64,000 bases of DNA from Acidobacteriota bacterium (lineage in GTDB: Bacteria > Acidobacteriota > Terriglobia > Acidiferrales > UBA7541), in the NCBI GenBank assembly GCA_013289835.1, contig JABCZG010000001.1:62001-126000 (forward strand). Reading direction: 5' to 3'. A program made the position numbers and the translations under genes. Shown one piece after another: positions 42,709 to 51,809 of this stretch. The notes beneath the pieces are model-generated. The model worked only from the letters and a program-made list of their open reading frames with translations. It did not search any database and was not told where the DNA came from. Each line of letters begins with the position of its first letter. Positions within the stretch are counted from its first letter, which is position 1.

Positions 42709-42740
42709 CGCGGAATCGTGGAGCGGGGGCGGTCTTTCTG

Positions 42741-45131
42741 ATGAATCTAAAGTACTTAGTCGCTAGTACTGCGCACCTATTCCTCCTCTCGTTGCCGAGA
42801 TGGTATTTTTCCGACCTCATGAAATGGACATCGCTGTGGGGTTTGATCGCAATGGGCGGGGTGTCCCCACGAATGCTGCTGGCGCACGTTGCGAACTTGC
42901 GATTGCGCACGAAGCTCCTGCTGTCGTTTGTGCTGCTGTCGGCAGGACTAACCTGCGCGACATTGCTGGTGGTGCGGCGCAACGCGCAGGCGCAGATGCA
43001 GCACCAGGTCGAACAGGATGTGCGCACGGCCACGCTGAAGTTCCAGGTTCTGGAACACCACCGGCAGGAGGCTCTTAGCCACAAGGCGGATTTGCTGGCA
43101 TCGCTGGCGTACATGAGGAACGGGGACGGCACGGCGATCCAAGAGGCCAGCGAAGACCCCTGGAAATCGGATGAATGCGACATGTTTGCCCTTGCGGACA
43201 AGAAGGGCAAAATTGTCGCGCTAAACCCGACGACCGCAACCTTCCCGATCGCAACCGCGCAGAAGATGCTGAATCGCTCGCTTGCCAGCGGGGTCTCGTC
43301 GGCGTGGTGGGTCAATGACAGGAACGTGTACCAGGTGGTTTTGCAACGGTATTACGACGGCCCACCCGTAAAGGGCAACCTGCTGGGGACGGTGGTGGTG
43401 GGGCGCTCCATGGATGCAAGGGCGGCCAGCGACTTGGCCCGCTTGTCGTCAAGCCAGATTGTTTTCCGCTATGGCAAGGAAGCGGTGGTAAGCACGCTGA
43501 CCAGCCTCCAAGAGCAAGAGTTGCTTCGACAGATTCAGGACCAGCCCATCGAGGAGCCTGTCTACATTGGCAATGAGAGGTTTTTGACGAATTCGGTGGA
43601 CCTCGCGCCAGGGTCACCCATCCGGGCAAACATCATCCTGCTGAAATCATACAAGGAAGCAGCGGCAAACCTGGAAGGGCTCAATCGACTGCTGCTGGGA
43701 GTCGGACTGGTGGCGGTGCTGGCGGGAGGGACGCTGATTTACCTGATTTCGAAGGCGTTTACGCGGCCGCTTGCGGGGTTACTGGAAGGCGTGCATGCAC
43801 TGCAAATGGGCGATTTTGCGTATCCGCTGGAAGCGCGCGGCGGCGATGAACTGGCGGAAGTAACGCGCGCGTTTGATGGCATGCGCGGAACGCTGCAGCA
43901 GAACGAGGCGCAGCGGGAGCAGCTCGAAGAGCAATTGCGGCAGTCGCAGAAGATGGAAGCGCTGGGGCGGCTGGCAGGCGGAGTGGCGCATGACTTTAAC
44001 AATTTGCTGACGGTGATCAAGGGCCACAGCGAATTGATGATTGACCGGATGAAGCCGACGGACGGAGTTTATGGCAGCGCTCAGCAGATTATGAAAACCG
44101 CGGACCGGGCGGCTTCGCTGACGCGGCAACTGCTGGCGTTCAGCCGAATGCAGGTGCTGCAGCCAAGGATTCTGGACTTGAATGCGCTGGTCGCGGACAT
44201 GAGCAAATTGTTGCGGCGGCTGGTTCGCGAAGATATCGAGTTTAACTTCCGCATGGGAGACTCTCTCGGACGGGTAAAAGCGGACCCCGGGCAGATCGAG
44301 CAAGTGCTCTTGAACCTGACGGTGAATGCCAGCGACGCCATGCCGCAAGGTGGAAAATTAACGATCGAGACGCAAAAGCTGAAGGTGGATGCGAAGTACG
44401 CTGGCGCGCGGCCGCCACTGAAACCGGGCCACTACGTGCAACTGGTGGTGACGGACACCGGGCATGGGATGGACGCGGCGACGATGTCACGGATCTTCGA
44501 GCCGTTTTTCACGACGAAGGAGTCCGGCAAAGGGACGGGGCTGGGACTGGCAACGGTGTATGGCGTAGTGAGGCAAAGCGGTGGCTTTATTTGGGTGGAA
44601 TCCTCGCCGGGGAACGGCGCGCGGTTTGAAATTTATTTGCCGCGAGCGGTGGAGAAGGAAGAGACTGTTGCGGACGAGCGAGAATCAGGGAGATCCCGGC
44701 ACGGATCGGAAACAATACTGGTGGTGGAAGACGAAGATGAGGTGCGCGCGCTGACGTCGGAATTTCTGGGGTCGGCAGGGTATAGCGTGCTGACGGCCAA
44801 GGACGGGGTGGAAGCGCTGGAGGTTGCGGAGCGGCTGGGGAATTCGATTCAGCTGCTACTCACAGACATTGTGATGCCTAAAATGCGGGGAACGGAACTG
44901 GCGCAAAAGCTGAAAGAGAGTTTCCCGAAGCTACGAGTGGTGTACATGTCCGGCTACCTGGAGCAGGATACTTGCAGCGGGGAGATTCTCGAGAAAGCGA
45001 TGTTTCTGCAGAAACCATTTTCGCGCGACATGCTGATTCGACAGATCGGCGAGGCGTTTTCAGAGAAAGCCCAAGGGGAAAAGAAGCGGGAAAAGGCTAA
45101 CCGCCAGGCGGCATTTCTGCCTGCCGATTAA
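42741..45131 (+). CDS. membrane hybrid histidine kinase with receiver domain
   Basis: Up to 796 residues; ATG codons at 42819, 42873 and others could be the real start. Two membrane helices (RTKLLLSFVLLSAGLTCATLLVV and GLVAVLAGGTLIYLISKAF in part) enclose an extracytoplasmic sensor of about 220 residues, then HAMP (GVHALQMGDFAYPLEARGGDELAEVTRAFDGM in pieces), HisKA (LAGGVAHDFNNLL), HATPase (LLNLTVNASDAM; FFTTKESGKGTGLGL) and a receiver (VVEDEDEV; Asp in LLLTDIVMP; FLQKPFSRD). Such fused kinases pass phosphate to a separate Hpt or regulator, none of which is adjacent. The signal is unknown. Confidence 0.9.
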   Translation: MNLKYLVASTAHLFLLSLPRWYFSDLMKWTSLWGLIAMGGVSPRMLLAHVANLRLRTKLLLSFVLLSAGLTCATLLVVRRNAQAQMQHQVEQDVRTATLKFQVLEHHRQEALSHKADLLASLAYMRNGDGTAIQEASEDPWKSDECDMFALADKKGKIVALNPTTATFPIATAQKMLNRSLASGVSSAWWVNDRNVYQVVLQRYYDGPPVKGNLLGTVVVGRSMDARAASDLARLSSSQIVFRYGKEAVVSTLTSLQEQELLRQIQDQPIEEPVYIGNERFLTNSVDLAPGSPIRANIILLKSYKEAAANLEGLNRLLLGVGLVAVLAGGTLIYLISKAFTRPLAGLLEGVHALQMGDFAYPLEARGGDELAEVTRAFDGMRGTLQQNEAQREQLEEQLRQSQKMEALGRLAGGVAHDFNNLLTVIKGHSELMIDRMKPTDGVYGSAQQIMKTADRAASLTRQLLAFSRMQVLQPRILDLNALVADMSKLLRRLVREDIEFNFRMGDSLGRVKADPGQIEQVLLNLTVNASDAMPQGGKLTIETQKLKVDAKYAGARPPLKPGHYVQLVVTDTGHGMDAATMSRIFEPFFTTKESGKGTGLGLATVYGVVRQSGGFIWVESSPGNGARFEIYLPRAVEKEETVADERESGRSRHGSETILVVEDEDEVRALTSEFLGSAGYSVLTAKDGVEALEVAERLGNSIQLLLTDIVMPKMRGTELAQKLKESFPKLRVVYMSGYLEQDTCSGEILEKAMFLQKPFSRDMLIRQIGEAFSEKAQGEKKREKANRQAAFLPAD

Positions 45132-45248
45132 AAGACGTATTCCGAATCATTCCTGGAAAGTTTGCTGTGGCTTCCGTTTTTGGCGCGGGTGCGGGTCCGT
45201 GCATCGGACAGGCGCGTAGATTTCTTGGGACTATTGGGATTTGCGAAG

Positions 45249-45800
45249 ATGAGGGGCGTGGTGCACGAGAATTATTTTCTGAAGAGTGAGCGGATAGGGT
45301 TTCGTTGTTGGGCGAAGGAGGATTTGCCGTTGGCGCGGGAGCTTTGGGGAGGTATTGAGGTGACTCGCTATTTTGGCGGGCCTCTTTCCGAGGCGGAGAT
45401 TGGCGAGAGAATGGAGCGGGAGATTTTGCGGATGGAGAAATACGGGTTTCAATACTGGCCGATCCATTTGTTGGCGGACGATGAGCATGTGGGTTGCTGC
45501 GGACTGCGGCCGTACCGGTTGGAGGAGGGGATACCGGAATTGGGATTTCATTTGCGGCCGAAGTATTGGGGGTGCGGGCTGGCTTCGGAGGCGGCGCGGG
45601 CGGTGATTGATTATGCGTTTGGGACGATGGGGGCGAAGGGTTTCTCGGCGGGACATCATCCGGAGAATTTGGCTTCTAAGAGAGTGATTGAGAAGCTGGG
45701 GTTTCGTTATTCGCATGATGAATTCTTCGCTGCGCTGGGGATGAAGATTCCTTACTATCTGCTCGCTAGACCTGACGGCGCTCTCGCCTCACTTGCGTGA
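45249..45800 (+). CDS. GNAT-family N-acetyltransferase (RimJ/RimL-like)
   Basis: 183 residues from ATG 45249. The acetyl-CoA fold is clear: SERIGFRCWAKEDLPLARELW, CCGLRPYRLEEGIPELGFHL, the pyrophosphate loop GCGLASEAARAVIDYAF and HPENLASKRVIEKLGF. It belongs to the RimJ/RimL-like group that acetylates ribosomal proteins or small molecules; the substrate is unclear. The gene converges with the M28 peptidase gene, overlapping by 12 bases. Confidence 0.88.
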   Translation: MRGVVHENYFLKSERIGFRCWAKEDLPLARELWGGIEVTRYFGGPLSEAEIGERMEREILRMEKYGFQYWPIHLLADDEHVGCCGLRPYRLEEGIPELGFHLRPKYWGCGLASEAARAVIDYAFGTMGAKGFSAGHHPENLASKRVIEKLGFRYSHDEFFAALGMKIPYYLLARPDGALASLA

Positions 45801-46652
45801 GGGGTCGACAGGGATGGTCGTCGGCAGATCCTGGTCGAGGAAGGCGAGATACGCGGCGATTAGGCGATAGCTCTGGTAATAATCGTCGAAGTGGACCGCA
45901 TCGTAATTGTCCCGGGGGCTGTGAAGAATGGAAAGCGTCTCCTGCGTGAGCGAGTGAATCGTAATGGTTCGGACGTGGCGCTCAATGAATGGCTCTTCGT
46001 CGGACTGCCCTACCTTCTCCACGTTCACGCCTTTCAGAGGAAGCTTCAACGAATAAGCCGTTGTGTTCAGTGCTTGAACCAAATCCTTGTCGGAACGACT
46101 CACCCAAACCGCAGTGGGGCCTAGTGCCAACGTATCCATAGTGACCATCGCCTGGATCCTGGAAAGGCTTTCCTTTGGAAGAGTCGCGACGTAGAAACGA
46201 GAGCCAACAAGGCCCTTTTCTTCGCCGCTGAAGGACACGAAGACGAACGTATGGTGTCTGGGATCACTTTTCAGCGATTGGTAGAGGCTGGGGAGCAACG
46301 ATGCGCCGCTCCAATTGTCGACTACGCCTTCTCCGAAATCGACGTGGTCGTAGTGCGCACCAACTACGATCTGAGATTCCGCGGCACCTGGCAACGTGCA
46401 GATAATGTTGGGTTGTTTCAGGCCTTTGACAGGCTGTTCAATAATCTGTTGTCCGGAACAACCAACCGTTTCGAAAAGTGCTTTGAGAATCGCTTCTCTC
46501 TTGGTGTCGTTCCCTTTGTGGTCTTTTAGCCGCTGCTCAATCTCTGGGGGCGTCGCAAGAAAGTAGTGAAGTTGGTCGGCAGCGCGCAACAAAGGCAGGA
46601 CGCCAGCCAGCGATACGAAGAAGAGTGTCAGCGAGGCATGAATACGCCGCAT
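45789..46652 (-). CDS. secreted M28-family metallopeptidase
   Basis: 287 residues with an N-terminal signal peptide (SLTLFFVSLAGVLPLLRA). The di-zinc site of M28 is visible: His and Asp in GAHYDHVDFG and VDNWSGA, Glu pair in FSGEEKG, Asp in TMDTLAL and His in YDAVHFDD. It would be a bacterial aminopeptidase or glutaminyl-cyclase-like enzyme acting outside the cytoplasm. It is divergent from the CADD-like gene, with 171 bases between them that show no obvious operator. Confidence 0.88.
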   Translation of the reverse strand: MRRIHASLTLFFVSLAGVLPLLRAADQLHYFLATPPEIEQRLKDHKGNDTKREAILKALFETVGCSGQQIIEQPVKGLKQPNIICTLPGAAESQIVVGAHYDHVDFGEGVVDNWSGASLLPSLYQSLKSDPRHHTFVFVSFSGEEKGLVGSRFYVATLPKESLSRIQAMVTMDTLALGPTAVWVSRSDKDLVQALNTTAYSLKLPLKGVNVEKVGQSDEEPFIERHVRTITIHSLTQETLSILHSPRDNYDAVHFDDYYQSYRLIAAYLAFLDQDLPTTIPVDPSRK

Positions 46653-46823
46653 TTGGTCGTATTTCCCCCGAGGGATATTACAACGGAAAATTGGATGCCG
46701 AGTCCATCTTCGCGACGAATCCTGAACAACAATCTCAACTCAAGTCTGGTACAATGCGTCACACAAAATTGGCAGCGTTTGCCGAACTGGCCAGGGCGAC
46801 TTTGAGGTCGGAGGGTAACGACA

Positions 46824-47498
46824 ATGGCGAACACCGAGTTGATGGGGAAGCTGGATGCGGCGATTGCGGAGAAGAGTTTGCTGAAGCATCCGTTTTATCA
46901 GGATTGGCAGGCGGGGAAGCTGAGCAAAGAAGCGCTGCAGCTGTATGCGGCGCAGTATTACCGGCATGTGGAGGCGTTTCCGGGGCACTTGCGGGTGCTG
47001 GCGGCGCGGACGGAAGGTGCGCTGCAGGGATTGATCCGGGAGAACCTGGCAGAAGAAGAGAGTCCTGAGGGGTCGCATCCGAAATTGTGGCGGGATTTTG
47101 CGGCGGCGGTGGGCGTGGGAGAGGACGACATTACGTGCTGCCCTTCGATGCCGGGAACGCAGGCGGTGGTGCAGAAGTTCCGGGAGATTTGCGGGGACCG
47201 GCCAGTGGCGGAGGCGGTGGCGGCGCTGTATGCGTATGAATCGCAAGTGCCGGAGATTGCGACGACGAAAATTGAGGGACTGAAGAGATTTTATGGGGTG
47301 ACGCGGGCGGAGGGCTTGGCGTACTTCGAGGTGCATGAGGAGGCGGACAAGGCGCATCGGGCGGCCTGGCGAGGATGGCTGGAGGAGCACGCTGGCGGGG
47401 ACGAGGAAGAGATTATGAAGACTACCAATGAGGCGCTGGATGCGCTTTGGGGGGCGCTGGATGCGGTGCACTGCGAAAGACAAGAGGTAATGAAATAA
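46824..47498 (+). CDS. CADD-like heme-oxygenase-fold di-iron protein (p-aminobenzoate synthesis)
   Basis: 224 residues of the heme-oxygenase-like, di-metal oxygenase superfamily. The residues match Chlamydia CADD with a steady offset: metal ligands E78, H85, E139, H171, D175 and H178, and Lys149 in TTKIEGL. A tyrosine at 25 (HPFY) occupies the place of the self-sacrificed CADD tyrosine. CADD makes p-aminobenzoate from its own tyrosine with a lysine as amine donor. A pABA function here would fit the folE and PTPS genes 6 kb away. The catalytic role is inferred from residue conservation. Confidence 0.85.
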   Translation: MANTELMGKLDAAIAEKSLLKHPFYQDWQAGKLSKEALQLYAAQYYRHVEAFPGHLRVLAARTEGALQGLIRENLAEEESPEGSHPKLWRDFAAAVGVGEDDITCCPSMPGTQAVVQKFREICGDRPVAEAVAALYAYESQVPEIATTKIEGLKRFYGVTRAEGLAYFEVHEEADKAHRAAWRGWLEEHAGGDEEEIMKTTNEALDALWGALDAVHCERQEVMK

Positions 47499-47521
47499 GG
47501 AAGTAAAGACGAAGAGAAAAG

Positions 47522-47566
47522 ATAACGCAGAGACGCGGAGTTCGCAGAGGAACGCGGAGAAGAGAT
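47522..47566. repeat. ACGCAGAG-type repeat
   Basis: ATAACGCAGAGACGCGGAG followed by TTCGCAGAGGAACGCGGAG. Same family as 38689, 41368 and 56791. It stands just before the terminator. Confidence 0.55.
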
Positions 47567-47570
47567 AAGA

Positions 47571-47610
47571 AAAAAGGCCCCCGGCAGAAGCCGGGGGCCT
47601 TTTTGTTTTA
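47571..47610. terminator. bidirectional rho-independent terminator
   Basis: AAAAAGGCCCCCGGC-AGAA-GCCGGGGGCCTTTTTG: ten or more paired bases with a T tract on one side and an A tract on the other. It would end the plus-strand CADD transcript and the minus-strand pnp transcript. Confidence 0.92.
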
Positions 47611-47626
47611 CGCGAATCGGTGAAGA

Positions 47627-49846
47627 TTATTCGTGGGAGCTGGAGTCGCCGCCGTCGCCTTCGCCGCCGGAGGGGCTCGTGGTGCCGCCGCTGCCAGCGG
47701 CTGCTTTTTGCTGCTTTTCGCGGGCTTCGCGGATTAGGGCTTTGCGGGAGAGGCGAACCTTGTTGCCCTCGATGGAGAGGACTTTGACGAGGACCTGGTC
47801 GCCTAGTTTGAGTTCGTCGCGAACGTCGCGGATGCGATGCTCGGAGATTTCGCTGATGTGCAGGAGGCCGTCGGTGCCCGGGAAAAGCTCGACGAAGGCG
47901 CCGAACTCCGCGAGGCGAACGACTTTGCCAAGATAGGTTTTGCCGATTTCGGCGCTGGCGGTGACGTCGCGGACCATTTGCAAGGCCGCGTCGCCGCCGG
48001 CTCCGCTGGTGGAGAAGATGTGCACGGTGCCGTCTTCGAGGACGTCGATTTTGACGCCGGTAGCCTCGATGATGGACCGGATCTTCTTGCCGCCCGGACC
48101 GATGAGGTCGCGGATTTTGTCCTGCGGGATTTTCAGCTTGAAGAGGCGCGGGGCGTAAGCGGAAATCTGCGGGCGCGCTTCGCTGAGGGCCTTCTCCATG
48201 GTGTCCAGAATCTGGAGACGCGCTTTCTTGGCCTGGGCTAGAGCTTCGCGCATCATGGCGATGCTGATGCCGAGGACCTTGATGTCCATCTGGAGCGCGG
48301 TGATGCCTGCGCGTGTGCCGGCGACTTTGAAGTCCATGTCGCCGTAGTGGTCTTCGGCTCCGGCGATGTCCGTGAGGATGGAGTATTTCTTGTTGTCGTC
48401 ACCAACGACGAGGCCCATGGCGATACCGGCGCAAGCGGCCTTGATCGGGACGCCAGCGTCCATGAGGGCGAGCGATCCGCCGCAAACGGTGGCCATCGAA
48501 GAAGAACCGTTGGACTCGAGAATGTCAGAGACGAGGCGCATGGCGTAGGGGAAGTCTGCTTCGGGAGGAAGCAGGTTCACGAGGGCGCGCTGTGCAAGAG
48601 CACCGTGGCCGATTTCGCGGCGGCCGGGGCCACGAAGGAATTTCACTTCACCGACGCTGAACGGCGGGAAGTTGTAATGGAGCATGAAGCGGTTGAACTG
48701 ATCCTGCTCGAAGAGCAGGTCGAGGCGCTGCATGTCTTCCTTGGTGCCGAGGGTGAGAGTGGCGAGCGCCTGCGTTTCGCCGCGGGTGAAGAGCGCGGAA
48801 CCGTGGACGCGGGGGAGCAAGCCGACTTCGCAGGTGATCAGGCGAATCTGGTCGAAGGCGCGGCCGTCGGGACGGCGGCGGGCGTTGAGAACGTCATCGC
48901 GGAAGATGTTTTCGCGGAGGCGGTCGAAGGCGCGCTTGGTCAGGGTGCGCTTCTCGTCCATTTCTTTCTTGGGCTCTTCGGGGATGGCCTTGATGATCTC
49001 TTCCTTGAGAGCGTCGATGAGGTGATAGCTTTCTTTCTTGGGATGCTTTTCGGTGTTCACGGCGTCGTGGAGCTTATCGCCGTACTTTTTCTGAAGGTCC
49101 TTGTAGATGGCTTCGTCAAAGGGGAGCGGCGGAACGACGACTTTCTTGGGCTTGAGTTGCGCGTGGAGTTCCTTGATGGCGGCGACGATTTTCTTGATTT
49201 GCGCGTGGCCGAATTCGAGGGCGTCGGCGACGGATTCCTCGGAAACCTCGAGCGCGCCGGATTCCACCATGACAATGGCTTCTTCAGTGCCGGCGATGAT
49301 GATGTTCATCAAGCTTTTCTTCTGGTCGGCGACGGTGGGATTGATCACCAATTGGCCGTCCACCAGGCCAACGCGGACGCAGGCAATGGGCTTTTCGAAT
49401 GGGAGGTCCGAGCAATAGGCGGCAGCAGAAGCGCTGGTTACGGCGATGACATCGGGATCGTTCTCGCTATCCGCGGAGAGCACCATGGAGACAATCTGGG
49501 TTTCGTTGCGCCAGGATTCGGGGAAGAGCGGGCGCATGGGACGGTCAATCAGGCGCGAGGTGAGGATTTCTTTTTCGGAGGGGCGGCCTTCGCGCTTAAA
49601 AAAGCCACCTGGGATTTTACCGGCGGAATAGGTATTTTCGCGATAGTCCACGGTGAGCGGCAGGAAGTCGCGGTCGTTGGCGATGGGGGCCATGCAAGCA
49701 GTGGTCAGAACGACGGTATCGCCGTAACGCGCGGTGATGGCGCCATTCGCCTGCTTGGCGATTTTTCCAGTTTCGAGGATGAGAGAACGTCCTCCGACAT
49801 CTACGGTCACCTGGTGTGGTGCGGGTGCAATTATGTTTTCAGACAT
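47627..49846 (-). CDS. pnp: polyribonucleotide nucleotidyltransferase (PNPase)
   Basis: 739 residues from ATG 49846, or 741 from the TTG at 49852, which has AAAGGAA at better spacing; either is possible. Two RNase PH domains (first from VTVDVGGRSLILETG; second from RPDGRAFDQIRLI), a KH domain (LIGPGGKKIRSIIEATG) and an S1 domain (IGKTYLGKVVRLAEFGAFVELFPGTDGLLHISEIS in pieces) are in the standard order. The C-terminus is Gly/Ser/Asp-rich. PNPase degrades RNA 3' to 5' with phosphate in the RNA degradosome. It is the second gene of a rpsO-pnp unit. Its 3' end faces the strong terminator. Confidence 0.97.
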   Translation of the reverse strand: MSENIIAPAPHQVTVDVGGRSLILETGKIAKQANGAITARYGDTVVLTTACMAPIANDRDFLPLTVDYRENTYSAGKIPGGFFKREGRPSEKEILTSRLIDRPMRPLFPESWRNETQIVSMVLSADSENDPDVIAVTSASAAAYCSDLPFEKPIACVRVGLVDGQLVINPTVADQKKSLMNIIIAGTEEAIVMVESGALEVSEESVADALEFGHAQIKKIVAAIKELHAQLKPKKVVVPPLPFDEAIYKDLQKKYGDKLHDAVNTEKHPKKESYHLIDALKEEIIKAIPEEPKKEMDEKRTLTKRAFDRLRENIFRDDVLNARRRPDGRAFDQIRLITCEVGLLPRVHGSALFTRGETQALATLTLGTKEDMQRLDLLFEQDQFNRFMLHYNFPPFSVGEVKFLRGPGRREIGHGALAQRALVNLLPPEADFPYAMRLVSDILESNGSSSMATVCGGSLALMDAGVPIKAACAGIAMGLVVGDDNKKYSILTDIAGAEDHYGDMDFKVAGTRAGITALQMDIKVLGISIAMMREALAQAKKARLQILDTMEKALSEARPQISAYAPRLFKLKIPQDKIRDLIGPGGKKIRSIIEATGVKIDVLEDGTVHIFSTSGAGGDAALQMVRDVTASAEIGKTYLGKVVRLAEFGAFVELFPGTDGLLHISEISEHRIRDVRDELKLGDQVLVKVLSIEGNKVRLSRKALIREAREKQQKAAAGSGGTTSPSGGEGDGGDSSSHE

Positions 49847-50118
49847 GAGCAATTATTTCCTTTGGCTCCGCGTTCGCGCGGAACATTTTAGGGCACGCTC
49901 GGGAGGTGAATCCTCTAAAGGAGTTCGCCAACTAACGGCCTTGCAGACTACGTTGGCTGCTTTGCAGCCGTCGATGAGGAAGAAAAGAGGCGAGAAGCAC
50001 GCTGAGGCGAACGGAACGCGACGGACTACACCACGAGAAACGCCGGCACTAGTTCAGCCGGATGCCTGACGACAGACTCCGTGTGGAATGTGTCACTTCG
50101 AGTGAACGCAGTGGATAC

Positions 50119-50147
50119 CGCCCCATTGCTAATGCAAAAAGGGGGCG
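50119..50147 (-). promoter_or_regulatory. hairpin between rpsO and pnp
   Basis: Read on the minus strand: CGCCCC, with an inner TTGC-ATTA-GCAA, then GGGGCG, right after the rpsO stop. No T tract follows, so it is not a clear terminator. In many bacteria an RNase-processed stem lies here and controls pnp. The stretch 49853-50148 otherwise holds no gene. Confidence 0.4.
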
Positions 50148-50148
50148 A

Positions 50149-50409
50149 TTACTTGCGCAGGCTAAGACGTTCAACAATCTCGCGGTACCGATCCGGGTCG
50201 CGGCGGTTGAGGTAGTCCAGCAAACGGCGGCGCTTATTGACCATCATGATCAACCCGCGGCGCGATGCATGGTCCTTGACGTGGGACTTGAGGTGCGAGG
50301 TCAGATAGTTGATCCTCTCGCTGAGAAGCGCAATTTGCACCTCTGGCGAGCCTGTGTCCTTGACATGTGTCCGGAATTGTTCGATCAACGCTGATTTCGG
50401 TGCGCTCAA
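50149..50409 (-). CDS. rpsO: 30S ribosomal protein S15
   Basis: 86 residues, close to the usual 88-89. Conserved blocks [29 protein letters not shown] (in parts) and [21 protein letters not shown] (in parts) are standard S15. It binds 16S rRNA in the small subunit. The rpsO-pnp order on one strand is the classic arrangement, and S15 and pnp are often regulated by their own mRNA. Confidence 0.97.
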   Translation of the reverse strand: MSAPKSALIEQFRTHVKDTGSPEVQIALLSERINYLTSHLKSHVKDHASRRGLIMMVNKRRRLLDYLNRRDPDRYREIVERLSLRK

Positions 50410-50567
50410 GTGCCCCTCTCCGTCGTCCCCTGAATTTTTCCTCTTCTCTTCGACCCAATCAGGCTAACACAAGTTTGATAAACGTGTAAAGGAATGTAAA
50501 GCGCGGGAGACGAGGCATTTTTGTGGCGCGTTTGCGCGACAGTAGCGATTGTTCCATGTGCAAAGAG

Positions 50568-50939
50568 CTAGCTTTTTGCGAGATCCTTGATCTGCTTGGC
50601 CAGTTTCTCGATTTGCTGGGCCTTCTTCACCATGGAGAGAGAAAGTGTGTTGTCGGAATCTATTCTTTCGACCTGGGTTTTCAGGTCAGAAATGAGTTCG
50701 GAGAGTTTCTCGACATCGGACTTAATTTCCGCCTGGTTCTGTTTCTTAATGAGCTTGGCGTTTTTCGGATCGATGTCGGGCCCCTCCAGGCCCGGAGGAT
50801 AGTTCTGGTTGGGCGCGTTGGGCGAAGGAATAGGCTGAGGATGCGGCATCCCCTGCAGGCCGAAGAGAAGAGGCTTGGAGGCCAAGAGGCCAGCAGAGGT
50901 GGCGAGAGTTATGAATAAGCGACGCCTAGATTCTTGCAT
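50568..50939 (-). CDS. secreted small coiled-coil protein
   Basis: 123 residues. A signal peptide with RRR (RRRLFITLATSAGLLASKP) starts it, then a Pro/Asn-rich spacer (PIPSPNAPNQNYPPG), then a likely coiled coil (QNQAEIKSDVEKLSELISDLKTQVER, KKAQQIEKLAKQIKDL). No family is recognised. It could be a periplasmic structural or chaperone-like protein. It is 158 bases from rpsO on the same strand. Confidence 0.65.
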   Translation of the reverse strand: MQESRRRLFITLATSAGLLASKPLLFGLQGMPHPQPIPSPNAPNQNYPPGLEGPDIDPKNAKLIKKQNQAEIKSDVEKLSELISDLKTQVERIDSDNTLSLSMVKKAQQIEKLAKQIKDLAKS

Positions 50940-51149
50940 GGATATCTCCTAGAACTCATCCCTATGTCCTCCCTGTCAAGGACAATGCCTAGATTTAGAC
51001 CCTTTTTTAGAGTTTCGCAAGCATTCAAAAAGGAGAGAGCAAACGAGTCGGAGTTTCAGCCGTCTGTTACGATTGCGTGCGTTGGGTGTTGCGCTTGGCG
51101 TACAAACTAGGTTCAAATGTTTGCGCTCCGATAGAGGAGGGAGAGAACC

Positions 51150-51692
51150 ATGATGAAACCACTGGCAGTTTTAGGAGTTGGATGTCTGACGCTGGGTTTG
51201 ATGGCAGCGCTGGGATCGGCTCAGATGGACAAGGGGGCGAAGCCGAGTCCGCCGGCGAAGGCAAGCTGCGCGTTGGGAGACGGTAAGACGATCACGGTGG
51301 ATTATTCGAGCCCGCGAGCGAAGGGACGAAAAATCTACGGTGGGTTGGTGCCGTATGGAGAAGTGTGGCGTGCAGGGGCCAACGAGGCGACTACGTTTGT
51401 GACGACGGCTGACTTGATGGTCGGGGGAAACCATGTGCCAGCGGGCAGCTACACGATTTTTGCGATTCCGAAGCAGGATAAATGGACGCTGGTGATCAGC
51501 AAGAAGACGGGGGAATGGGGGATTCCCTACCCCGGTGCGGGCGAGGACCTGGTACGTGTGGATATGAAGGCCTCGGCGCTGCCTTCGATGGTGGAGAATT
51601 TCACGATCGCTTTTGACAAGGCTGCTGGAGGATGCGCGCTGCGGCTGGACTGGGAGAAGACCAGGGCATCGGTGGAGATCAGCAAGATGTAA
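51150..51692 (+). CDS. DUF2911-family secreted protein
   Basis: 180 residues with tandem ATG at 51150 and 51153 after GAGGAGGGAG. A signal peptide (LAVLGVGCLTLGLMAALGSA) precedes a DUF2911 domain: VDYSSPRAKGRKIYGGLVPYGEVWRAGANEAT in conserved pieces, then VPAGSYTIFAIP and WTLVISKKTGEWG. The function of DUF2911 is unknown; it is a beta-sandwich periplasmic protein. Its length is normal. Confidence 0.88.
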   Translation: MMKPLAVLGVGCLTLGLMAALGSAQMDKGAKPSPPAKASCALGDGKTITVDYSSPRAKGRKIYGGLVPYGEVWRAGANEATTFVTTADLMVGGNHVPAGSYTIFAIPKQDKWTLVISKKTGEWGIPYPGAGEDLVRVDMKASALPSMVENFTIAFDKAAGGCALRLDWEKTRASVEISKM

Positions 51693-51742
51693 TGGTGCGT
51701 CGGGCGCAGGCCGTTGTTTGCTTGCGCGGATGCGGCAATTCA

Positions 51743-51771
51743 GGCGGGGCAGGCGAAGAGCCTGCTCCGCC
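51743..51771. terminator. hairpin terminator between convergent genes
   Basis: GGCGGGGCAGGC-GAAGA-GCCTGCTCCGCC, a 12-pair stem with one G-T wobble, followed by TCTCTTATTT. It lies between the convergent DUF2911 and EamA genes and can serve both. No long T tract, so termination is probable, not certain. Confidence 0.6.
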
Positions 51772-51809
51772 TCTCTTATTTGGATGAGGCTGGCGACCGC
51801 GGAATTTTG

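Noticed and set aside
42709..42818. Confident start for the hybrid kinase
   Set aside because: Several ATG codons are in frame and none has a clearly better ribosome-binding site, so the longest form is given with a warning.
48347..49891. 514-residue plus-strand frame opposite pnp
   Set aside because: Pnp matches its family over its full length, so this is its antisense shadow.
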